From: Desulfuromonadales bacterium C00003107
GTDB taxonomy: Bacteria > Desulfobacterota > Desulfuromonadia > Desulfuromonadales > Syntrophotaleaceae
Assembly: GCA_001751225.1 (NCBI GenBank)
Contig: MAXT01000406.1
Location: 1 to 5,366, forward strand
Reading direction: 5' to 3'
DNA length: 5,366 bases
In this document: positions 1 through 5,366 of the stretch, piece by piece
How positions within the stretch are numbered: position 1 is the first letter of the stretch
Layout of the letters: each line of letters opens with the position of its first letter
Program-made: the position numbers and the translations under genes
The notes under the pieces: model-generated
Told to the model about the DNA's origin: nothing
Databases searched by the model: none
The model's input: only the letters and a program-made list of their open reading frames with translations

Positions 1-35
<35 letters not shown>

Positions 36-39
36 AACT

Positions 40-55
40 TGGTGCGAAATTTGCT
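40..55 (+). promoter_or_regulatory. Candidate sigma-54 (RpoN) promoter of pilT
   Basis: The sequence TGGTGCG-AAAT-TTGCT fits the sigma-54 consensus TGGCACG-N4-TTGCW except at two positions (CA replaced by TG). The essential GG (41-42) and GC (53-54) are separated by exactly 10 bases, as required. Transcription would start near position 66, leaving about 48 bases of leader before the pilT ATG. The match fits the context, because the cluster encodes PilR, a sigma-54 activator. No activator site can be named: such sites usually lie around 100 bases or more upstream, which is outside the window. The promoter may serve pilT and the downstream genes in addition to one ahead of pilB. Confidence 0.6.
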
Positions 56-69
56 TTATTTTCGCTTTG

Positions 70-92
70 TACAGGCGATCTTCAGGCCTGTA
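70..92 (+). promoter_or_regulatory. Inverted repeat in the pilT leader (hairpin or operator)
   Basis: TACAGGC (70-76) and GCCTGTA (86-92) are perfect 7-base inverted copies around a 9-base loop. If transcription starts near 66, the RNA would begin almost directly with this hairpin, which ends 7 bases before the ribosome binding site AAGGAAG (99-105). It could stabilise the 5' end of the mRNA, or the DNA could be a dimeric protein-binding site. There is no U-run after it, so it is not an intrinsic terminator. The symmetry is visible; the role is inferred. Confidence 0.4.
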
Positions 93-113
93 ATCTGAAA
101 GGAAGAAGTTCCA

Positions 114-1214
114 ATGGTGGGAATTCGCGAATTGCTCAAAGTTATGGTGGACATGGGGGCCTCTGACCTGCATATCACCTCGGGGGCGCCGCCGCAGGTA
201 CGTATTGATGGGGAGGTCAAGGCCTTACAGCATCCACCCTTTCAGTCCCAGGATACCAAGCAGCTCTGCTACAGCCTTCTGACTGATGCCCAGAAGCGTA
301 AGTTCGAAGAAGAGAACGAGCTCGACCTTTCCTTCGGAGTAAAGGGCTTGGCGCGCTTTCGTGGCAACATTTATTTGCAGCGCGGTGCCGTAGCTGGTGC
401 GTTTCGCATGATCCCCTATAAATTTATGTCCTTCGAAGAGCTGGGTTTGCCAACCGTGGTGCGGGATATCTCACGCAAACCGCGAGGGCTGGTTCTGGTC
501 ACGGGGCCGACGGGCAGTGGCAAGTCGACCACTCTGGCTTCGATCATCGATGCCATTAATATGGAGCGGCAGGAACATATCATCACCATTGAAGATCCTA
601 TCGAATATATTCATCCTCATAAGAAATGTCTGGTTAATCAGCGAGAGGTAGGATCCGACACCCATTCCTTTAAAAAGGCCCTGAAATATATTCTGAGACA
701 GGACCCCGATGTGGTGCTGTTGGGGGAGCTGCGAGATCTTGAAACCATTGAGGCCGCTTTGACGATCGCCGAGACGGGACATCTATGTTTCGCGACCCTG
801 CACACCAATTCCTGCGTGCAGACCATTAACCGCATCGTCGATGTATTTCCCACCAACCAGCAGACCCAGGTGCGCACTCAGCTTTCCTTTGTTCTGGAGG
901 GGGTTCTGTCCCAGACCTTGATACCCAATGCCCAAGGTAAGGGGCGGGTGCTGGCCTTGGAGGTCATGGTGCCTAACGTGGCAATAAGGGCCCTTATTCG
1001 CGATGATAAGGTACACCAGATCTATTCGCAGATGCAGATGGGGCAGGAAAAGTACGGCATGCAGACCCTGAACCAGTCATTATTCATGCTCTATCACAAA
1101 AAACTTATTTCCCTTGAAGACGCTCTGTTGCGTTCCTCAGAGCCCGATGAATTGAAGCAGATGATAGCCAATCCTGCCGCAGTGTTGCGTCGGCAGGTTA
1201 CGGTGCAGAAGTAA
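114..1214 (+). CDS. pilT: Type IV pilus retraction ATPase PilT
   Basis: PilT is a hexameric cytoplasmic ATPase at the base of the pilus that drives pilin removal and pilus retraction, and so twitching motility. The 366-residue length is normal for the family. The N-terminal PAS-like domain (about 1-110) opens with the typical ASDLHIT segment. The RecA-like ATPase domain has Walker A GPTGSGKST (131-139), the Asp box IEDPIEY (159-165, E160 the likely catalytic glutamate), Walker B VVLLGE (200-205) and the His box HLCFATLHTN (223-232). Near the C-terminus AIRALIRD (290-297) matches the PilT hallmark AIRNLIRE with two conservative changes; this motif separates PilT from the extension ATPase PilB. 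The ATG is supported by AAGGAAG (99-105), 8 bases upstream. The gene ends in TAA and is followed by a 122-base gap before pilC. A PilU-like paralogue is less likely given the cluster context and the strong retraction motif. Confidence 0.96.
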   Translation: MVGIRELLKVMVDMGASDLHITSGAPPQVRIDGEVKALQHPPFQSQDTKQLCYSLLTDAQKRKFEEENELDLSFGVKGLARFRGNIYLQRGAVAGAFRMIPYKFMSFEELGLPTVVRDISRKPRGLVLVTGPTGSGKSTTLASIIDAINMERQEHIITIEDPIEYIHPHKKCLVNQREVGSDTHSFKKALKYILRQDPDVVLLGELRDLETIEAALTIAETGHLCFATLHTNSCVQTINRIVDVFPTNQQTQVRTQLSFVLEGVLSQTLIPNAQGKGRVLALEVMVPNVAIRALIRDDKVHQIYSQMQMGQEKYGMQTLNQSLFMLYHKKLISLEDALLRSSEPDELKQMIANPAAVLRRQVTVQK

Positions 1215-1245
1215 AGCGGCTGGAGACTGGTGACCTTAAAGGAAA

Positions 1246-1280
1246 ACACGTAATGCGTGATACGTAAGGCGTAATGGGTT
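1246..1280. repeat. Degenerate heptamer array in the pilT-pilC gap
   Basis: In 7-base register the sequence reads ACACGTA, ATGCGTG, ATACGTA, AGGCGTA, then a decayed ATGGGTT. The array before pilT, read on its opposite strand and in the same register, is AGCCGTA, one base different from the fourth unit here. So this is a diverged array of the same family, placed in the opposite orientation. It starts 31 bases after the pilT stop codon and lies entirely in non-coding DNA. Function is unknown. Confidence 0.75.
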
Positions 1281-1310
1281 TAAATCTTTTACGACTCACG
1301 ACTTTTAAAC
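1256..1310. repeat. Imperfect inverted repeat built from heptamer units
   Basis: CGTGATACGTAA (1256-1267) is matched at 10 of 12 positions by the reverse complement of TTACGACTCACG (1289-1300), around a 21-base loop. The right arm contains heptamers (TTTTACG, ACTCACG) in the same orientation as the array before pilT, so the element has two opposed arms. A second, competing symmetry is GTTTAAA (1278-1284) with TTTAAAC (1304-1310), a perfect 7-base pair. The structure lies just upstream of the pilC ribosome binding site. There is no GC-rich stem with a following T-run, so it is not a convincing terminator, though it could affect the relative expression of pilT and pilC. Confidence 0.5.
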
Positions 1311-1324
1311 TGATTTAGCAAGAT

Positions 1325-1330
1325 GAGGTG
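1325..1330 (+). promoter_or_regulatory. Ribosome binding site that sets the pilC start
   Basis: GAGGTG lies 6 bases before the ATG at 1337. An in-frame GTG at 1328 would add three residues, but that codon falls inside this Shine-Dalgarno sequence and has none well placed for itself. The ATG, giving MAKFAWEGKT, is therefore preferred. Confidence 0.75.
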
Positions 1331-1336
1331 AATAGT

Positions 1337-2554
1337 ATGGCCAAGTTCGCATGGGAAGGCAAGACCCGCAGTGGCCAAGCCCAGAAGGGGGAGATGGAAG
1401 CGCCCAACGAAGCGGCGGTTGCGGCTACTTTGCGGCGTCAGGGGGTGATGCCCGGAAAAATTAAAGAAGCGGGCAAAGGCGTTAACATGGAGATCAAAAT
1501 CCCCGGGTTTGGTGGCAAGATAACCACCAAGGATCTGGTTGTCTTTACCCGACAGTTTGCCACCATGATCGACGCCGGTCTTCCTTTGGTGCAGTGCCTC
1601 GATATTCTCGGCAGGCAGCAGGATAAACAGATCTTCAAAGACATATTGGTGCAAGTTAAGGAGAGCGTCGAATCGGGTTCAACCTTTGCCGATGCCCTGA
1701 AAAAGCACCCCAAGGCTTTTGATAACCTGTTTGTCAACCTGGTTGCGGCCGGCGAGGTCGGCGGCATTCTCGATACCATTCTCAACCGCCTGGCGGCCTA
1801 TCTGGAAAAAGCCCACAAGTTGAAGAAGCAGGTCAAGAGTGCCATGACCTATCCGGCCACCATCGTCGGTATCGCCGTGGTCGTCATCTCGGTCATTCTG
1901 TTGTTTGTTATTCCGGCATTTGAAAAGATGTTCGCCGACTTCGGCAGCGCTCTGCCAATGCCGACCCAGATCGTCATTGCTATCAGCAATTTTATTCAGG
2001 ATTATATCGTCGCTATTATCTTGGGTGTCATCGTGTTGATTGTCGCTGTTAAAAAGATCTATGCTACCAAAAAGGGCTGCGACTTTATCGACGATATGCT
2101 ACTAAAGTTGCCGATATTTGGCATGCTGCTGCGCAAGGTGGCGGTAGCCAAGTTTACCCGCACCCTGGGGACTATGATCTCCAGCGGGGTGCCGATTCTC
2201 GACGGCCTGGAGATCGTGGCCAAGACCGCCGGCAACCGGACCATCGAAAAGGCGATCTACCAGGTCAAACAGAGCATCAGTGAGGGCAAGACTATCGCCG
2301 AACCTTTGGAAAAATCGGGTGTATTCCCGCCAATGGTCTGTCAGATGATCGCAGTTGGTGAACAGTCGGGTTCCATCGACACTATGCTCAACAAGATTGC
2401 CGATTTCTATGATGATGAGGTTGATGACGCGGTAGGGAACTTGACGGCCATGATGGAGCCGATGCTCATGCTGTTCCTCGGCACCACCGTGGGCGGCCTG
2501 GTTATCGCTATGTATCTGCCGATCTTCAAGATTGCCGGTACGGTAGGCGGTTGA
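1337..2554 (+). CDS. pilC: Type IV pilus inner-membrane platform protein PilC
   Basis: PilC is the polytopic inner-membrane core protein of the pilus machine (T2SSF/GspF family). It links the cytoplasmic ATPases PilB and PilT to pilin assembly and disassembly. The 405-residue length is typical. It starts with the family's usual KFAWEGKTRSG segment. Two related T2SSF domains follow, at about 68-191 and 271-393. Their duplication is visible as VAAGEVGGILDTILNRLA (136-153) against IAVGEQSGSIDTMLNKIA (338-355). Membrane helices are likely at about 173-193, 222-238 and 375-397. The segment YPATIVGIAVVV followed by VIPAFEKMF and the proline-rich LPMPTQ is characteristic. The stop codon overlaps the start of pilS (TTGA), indicating an operon with translational coupling. 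Nothing is truncated or missing. Confidence 0.96.
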   Translation: MAKFAWEGKTRSGQAQKGEMEAPNEAAVAATLRRQGVMPGKIKEAGKGVNMEIKIPGFGGKITTKDLVVFTRQFATMIDAGLPLVQCLDILGRQQDKQIFKDILVQVKESVESGSTFADALKKHPKAFDNLFVNLVAAGEVGGILDTILNRLAAYLEKAHKLKKQVKSAMTYPATIVGIAVVVISVILLFVIPAFEKMFADFGSALPMPTQIVIAISNFIQDYIVAIILGVIVLIVAVKKIYATKKGCDFIDDMLLKLPIFGMLLRKVAVAKFTRTLGTMISSGVPILDGLEIVAKTAGNRTIEKAIYQVKQSISEGKTIAEPLEKSGVFPPMVCQMIAVGEQSGSIDTMLNKIADFYDDEVDDAVGNLTAMMEPMLMLFLGTTVGGLVIAMYLPIFKIAGTVGG

Positions 2555-4212
2555 CCGAAAAGCTTATGGACCATAGCACCCCTTTTGCCCCTTGGGATAA
2601 GACTGCCTCCCGCTTTCTTTACTGGTATCTGCTGGTTCGCCCGCTGGTTATGGCCTTGTTCCTCGGTGGCAGCATCATTAATCAGCTGCGCTCTGCTGGC
2701 GCAAATTCCCAGATTCTGGGTTGGTTTTATCTGCTGGCTGCGCTGTGCCTGATTCAATCGCTGATTTTTTTTGCGTTATTTGGTCGCAGTCAGCACAAAA
2801 AAGTGTTGCTGCGGTGGCAAATTTGCTGGGATTTGCTGTTTGCCACTGCTCTGATCTTTCTGGCGGGCGGTATCGTCAGCCACCTCTCCTTTCTTTATAT
2901 CTTCATCATATTCAGTGTCAGTATTTTTTTGTCACGGCATGAAGTGTTCGTTGCGGCATCGGCGGCCGCCATTCTATATGGCGGGCTGCTCGATCTACAG
3001 TACTATTCTGTGCTGCCGGTTGTTTCCAGCATCGCTGTTAGCAGTCAAGAAATTTTCTACGATATTTTTATCAATGTCATCGTTTTTTATCTCATCGCCT
3101 TTTTAAGTAGTCTGCTGGCTGAACGGCTTCGTTATAGCGAATTGGCACTGAAAAAAAGGGAGATTGATTTTGAGGAACTGGAGAACCTTAATCAGATTAT
3201 TCTGGAGAATGTTCCCAGCGGCCTGATTATCATAAATAATTCCGGCCGTATTCGATCTTTTAATGCCGGGGCAGCAACCATTACCGGCTATGCCCTCGAG
3301 GCTATTTACAATCGGTCTATCACTGAACTGTTCCCCGATATGAACGTGCTGGAGGGGGGAGATTTCAAACCTGTCGATCGGGGAGAAACGCGCCTGGTCG
3401 ATAGTCAGGGTGGACAGAGGTCAGTTGGGTTCACCTCTTCTGTGGTCAGGGATGTGTCGGGCGAGACCCTGTGCCTATTGATTACCTTTCAGGATTTGAC
3501 TCTTCTCAAAGAGATGGAGAATCAGCTCAAACGGGCTGATCGCCTGGCGGCTGTCGGCCAGTTAGCGGCTGGCATGGCCCATGAAATCCGTAACCCTCTG
3601 GCATCGATTAGCGGCTCGGTTCAGTTGCTCATGGAAGGGGAAAGTCTGGAACAGGAGGATCGGTGCTTGATGGGCATTGTGGTGCGGGAAGCGGAGCGGC
3701 TGAATGCGCTGCTGACCGATTTTCTGGTCTTTGCCAGGCCGTCTCCGCCTTGTTTAGAACCGGTGGATGTGGCGGAACTCCTCGATGAGCTGGTGTCCAT
3801 GGTTTCTGCAGATGAGCGTTTCAAAAACATCGAATTGCAGCGGGATTATAAAGTCGCGCTGGAATGGCATTGCGACCGGGGTCAGCTTCGCCAGGCACTA
3901 TGGAATCTGCTGGTCAACGGTGCCGAAGCCATGGAGAACGGTGGACGCTTAACCTGTGGGCTTGATTCTGAAGTGCCGGCGGTGTTTATTGAAGACACCG
4001 GCCCGGGCATTCCCGATGCCATTCGGGATAAAGTCTTTGATCCCTTTTTCACCACCAAGGATAGTGGTACCGGATTGGGCCTGGCCACCGTCCATTCTAT
4101 TGTCGAGGCTCATCATGGTCGGTTGGATCTCATCAAAGCCGTAAATGGTGGAGAGCGTTTTGTTATTAGTATGCCAGCTTCGGCTGTGATGGAATTAGAG
4201 CGGGCAGTATAG
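2551..4212 (+). CDS. pilS: Membrane sensor histidine kinase PilS
   Basis: PilS is the sensor kinase of the PilS-PilR two-component system that controls pilin expression. The 553-residue protein has about six N-terminal membrane helices (roughly 22-44, 57-78, 91-108, 111-128, 132-149, 168-190), a charged helical linker, then a PAS domain (about 212-318, LENVPSGLIIIN onward). The dimerisation and phosphotransfer domain carries the H-box HEIRNPL (phospho-acceptor H344). The ATP-binding domain has the N-box NLLVNGAEA (452-460), G1 box EDTGPGIP (481-488), F-box FDPFFTTK (496-503) and G2 box GTGLGLA (506-512), so it should be catalytically active. The TTG at 2551 overlaps the pilC stop as TTGA, which suits coupled translation. 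An in-frame ATG at 2566 would remove five residues; neither start has a strong Shine-Dalgarno sequence. The gene ends in tandem stops, TAG TAA. Assignment as PilS, not another NtrB-like kinase, rests on the six helices plus the pil neighbours. Confidence 0.92.
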   Translation: MTEKLMDHSTPFAPWDKTASRFLYWYLLVRPLVMALFLGGSIINQLRSAGANSQILGWFYLLAALCLIQSLIFFALFGRSQHKKVLLRWQICWDLLFATALIFLAGGIVSHLSFLYIFIIFSVSIFLSRHEVFVAASAAAILYGGLLDLQYYSVLPVVSSIAVSSQEIFYDIFINVIVFYLIAFLSSLLAERLRYSELALKKREIDFEELENLNQIILENVPSGLIIINNSGRIRSFNAGAATITGYALEAIYNRSITELFPDMNVLEGGDFKPVDRGETRLVDSQGGQRSVGFTSSVVRDVSGETLCLLITFQDLTLLKEMENQLKRADRLAAVGQLAAGMAHEIRNPLASISGSVQLLMEGESLEQEDRCLMGIVVREAERLNALLTDFLVFARPSPPCLEPVDVAELLDELVSMVSADERFKNIELQRDYKVALEWHCDRGQLRQALWNLLVNGAEAMENGGRLTCGLDSEVPAVFIEDTGPGIPDAIRDKVFDPFFTTKDSGTGLGLATVHSIVEAHHGRLDLIKAVNGGERFVISMPASAVMELERAV

Positions 4213-4241
4213 TAAGAAGACCAATGGACTTATTTTTGTTG

Positions 4242-4247
4242 AAGGGG
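4242..4247 (+). promoter_or_regulatory. Ribosome binding site that sets the pilR TTG start
   Basis: AAGGGG, followed by an A, lies 5 bases before the TTG at 4253. In the pilR reading frame no ATG occurs between this point and the conserved N-terminal strand of the receiver domain (KYNILVVDDE). The first in-frame ATG falls after the conserved acidic pair and would destroy the domain. TTG at 4253 is therefore the best supported start. Confidence 0.7.
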
Positions 4248-4252
4248 AAACT

Positions 4253-5366
4253 TTGAGGGAAGAAAAGTATAATATACTGGTCGTCGATGATGAAGAGAGC
4301 ATGCGAGAGTTCCTCAGTATCATGCTCCATCGCGAAGGCTATGCGGTCGATGCCGCTTTCGATGGTGCCCAGGCTGTAGCGCGTTTGAAAGAACACCAAT
4401 ACGATTTGGTCATCAGCGACATTAAGATGCCGCGCCTCGATGGTTTCGGCGTGCTCGATTATATTACTGAGTCCTGCCCAGATACCGCTATCATTATGAT
4501 TACCGCCTTTTCTACGGCACAGCAGGCGGTAGATGCCATGAAAAAGGGCGCTTACGACTACATCACCAAGCCTTTCAATAACGAAGAAATCCGCCTGATC
4601 GTCAAAAATGCCCTGGAACGCAAGGAGCTTCGCCGGGAAAACCTTGAGCTGAAAAAGGAGCTCGGCCAGCGCTACTCCTTTGACAATCTTATCGGCAAGA
4701 GTCGGGCTATGCAGCAAGTCTACCATTTCATCGAAAAGGTAGCGGACAGCAAAGCCAATGTGCTGATCACCGGGGAGAGTGGTACCGGCAAGGAATTGGT
4801 GGCCAAGGCGATTCACTACAACAGTCGCCGCAAAGACCAACCCTTCGTGCCTATCAACTGCGGCGCGATTCCGGAAAACCTGCTGGAAAGCGAGCTTTTT
4901 GGCCATGAAAAGGGTTCCTTCACCGGGGCCTCCCAACAAAAGTCCGGTCTGTTTGAAGTCGCTGATGGCGGCACGGTGTTTCTCGACGAGATTGCCGAAC
5001 TGCCGACCATGATGCAGGTCAAATTGCTGCGGGTGTTGCAAGAACACGAGTTTCGCCGGGTCGGTGGCACCAAGGATATCAAGGTCGATGTGCGCCTGGT
5101 GGCGGCCACCAATAAGAATTTGGAAAGCATGGTGGCGGCAGAAACCTTTCGCGAGGACCTCTATTATCGCCTTAATGTCATTAACGTTGATCTGCCGGCC
5201 CTTAAAGAGCGCCGGGAGGATATTCCCCTGCTGGTCGAACACTTTTTGCACAAACTCACCGGCGATGATCAGCTCAAGGCCTCCGAATCCGTCATGCGCC
5301 GCCTACTCGACTATCACTGGCCCGGCAATATTCGCGAACTGGAAAACACCATCGAACGCTGTGTGG
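4253..5366 (+). CDS. pilR: Sigma-54-dependent response regulator PilR (3' end missing)
   Basis: PilR, when phosphorylated by PilS, activates sigma-54 RNA polymerase at pilin and other promoters. The window holds 371 residues of an NtrC-type regulator, whose full length is usually about 450. The receiver domain (about 5-120) has the acidic pair D12-D13, phospho-acceptor D56 in LVISDIKMP, T84 and K106. The central AAA+ domain (from about 145) has Walker A GESGTGKE (174-181), the sigma-54-contact loop GSFTGA (221-226, a known variant of GAFTGA), Walker B TVFLDE (241-246), arginine-finger region FREDLYYRLNV (299-309) and the sensor II segment WPGNIRELEN (356-365). The sequence is cut shortly after this, so the Fis-type helix-turn-helix is not seen. 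It starts with TTG, 40 bases after pilS, with no terminator between them. Another NtrC-type regulator would look alike; the PilR call depends on adjacency to pilS and the pil genes. Confidence 0.9.
   Translation, partial: MREEKYNILVVDDEESMREFLSIMLHREGYAVDAAFDGAQAVARLKEHQYDLVISDIKMPRLDGFGVLDYITESCPDTAIIMITAFSTAQQAVDAMKKGAYDYITKPFNNEEIRLIVKNALERKELRRENLELKKELGQRYSFDNLIGKSRAMQQVYHFIEKVADSKANVLITGESGTGKELVAKAIHYNSRRKDQPFVPINCGAIPENLLESELFGHEKGSFTGASQQKSGLFEVADGGTVFLDEIAELPTMMQVKLLRVLQEHEFRRVGGTKDIKVDVRLVAATNKNLESMVAAETFREDLYYRLNVINVDLPALKERREDIPLLVEHFLHKLTGDDQLKASESVMRRLLDYHWPGNIRELENTIERCV

Noticed and set aside
51..73. Sigma-70 style promoter using TTGCTT as a -35 element
   Set aside because: No plausible -10 hexamer lies 16-18 bases downstream; the nearest candidate is spaced far too closely.
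1278..1310. Possible intrinsic terminator between pilT and pilC
   Set aside because: The perfect stem GTTTAAA/TTTAAAC is AT-rich with a long loop and no downstream T-run, so it is unlikely to terminate transcription.
1438..1785. Overlapping - strand open frames within pilC (also 1289-1654)
   Set aside because: They are antisense to conserved T2SSF-domain codons, show no family motifs and have no operon context.
2551..2565. Frameshift or gene fusion at the pilC-pilS junction
   Set aside because: The 4-base overlap is a normal operon arrangement. PilC ends at its usual C-terminus and PilS begins with its expected membrane helices soon after.
4225..4240. Second sigma-54-like site before pilR (TGG then TTGT with 10-base spacing)
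   Set aside because: The essential C of the -12 GC is a T and the inner -24 bases do not match. The predicted start would also fall downstream of the pilR ribosome binding site, leaving the mRNA without it.
4166..5251. Long open frame of 361 codons on the - strand, opposite pilR and the end of pilS
   Set aside because: It lies exactly antisense to a gene with complete, ordered NtrC-family motifs. Its own translation shows no recognisable domain and it has no supporting context. Long antisense frames are common opposite genes with this codon usage.

Overview
The window is a block of type IV pilus (T4P) genes, all on the + strand, in the order pilT - pilC - pilS - pilR; pilR runs off the right edge. 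I assigned the genes from motifs in the translated protein, not from a database search. This order, and the wording of the PilT motifs (for example GHLCFATLHTN and FVLEGVLSQTLIP), resemble the pilB-pilT4-pilC-pilS-pilR-pilA cluster of Geobacter, Pelobacter and Desulfuromonas relatives. The likely source is a Desulfuromonadales-type bacterium of moderate GC content. Genus and species cannot be fixed from this window.

Layout. Positions 1-113 are a leader region. It holds five perfect copies of the heptamer GCTTACG (1-35), then a good match to a sigma-54 promoter (40-55), then an inverted repeat (70-92) in the presumed 5' untranslated region, then the pilT ribosome binding site. pilT (114-1214) encodes the retraction ATPase. 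The 122-base pilT-pilC gap carries a second, decayed set of the same heptamers, in the opposite orientation to the first, ending in an imperfect inverted repeat. pilC (1337-2554) encodes the inner-membrane platform protein. pilS (2551-4212) overlaps pilC by 4 bases and encodes a six-helix membrane histidine kinase with a PAS domain. After 40 bases comes pilR (4253 to beyond 5366), an NtrC-type response regulator that activates sigma-54 RNA polymerase. The window ends before its DNA-binding domain.

How the genes work together. PilC anchors the pilus machine in the inner membrane, and PilT powers pilin removal and retraction at its base. PilS senses a membrane signal (in Pseudomonas aeruginosa, the pool of PilA pilin in the membrane) and controls phosphorylation of PilR. 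PilR with sigma-54 then drives pilin transcription. A sigma-54-type promoter in front of pilT suggests that PilR may also feed back on its own cluster; this is inference. pilB is expected just upstream and pilA downstream, both outside the window.

The genes are intact and ordinary for the family, and I see no undescribed protein system. The most interesting signals are in the two non-coding stretches: the heptamer repeat family, the candidate sigma-54 promoter and the leader inverted repeat. No tRNA, rRNA, CRISPR array, insertion sequence or convincing terminator was seen.
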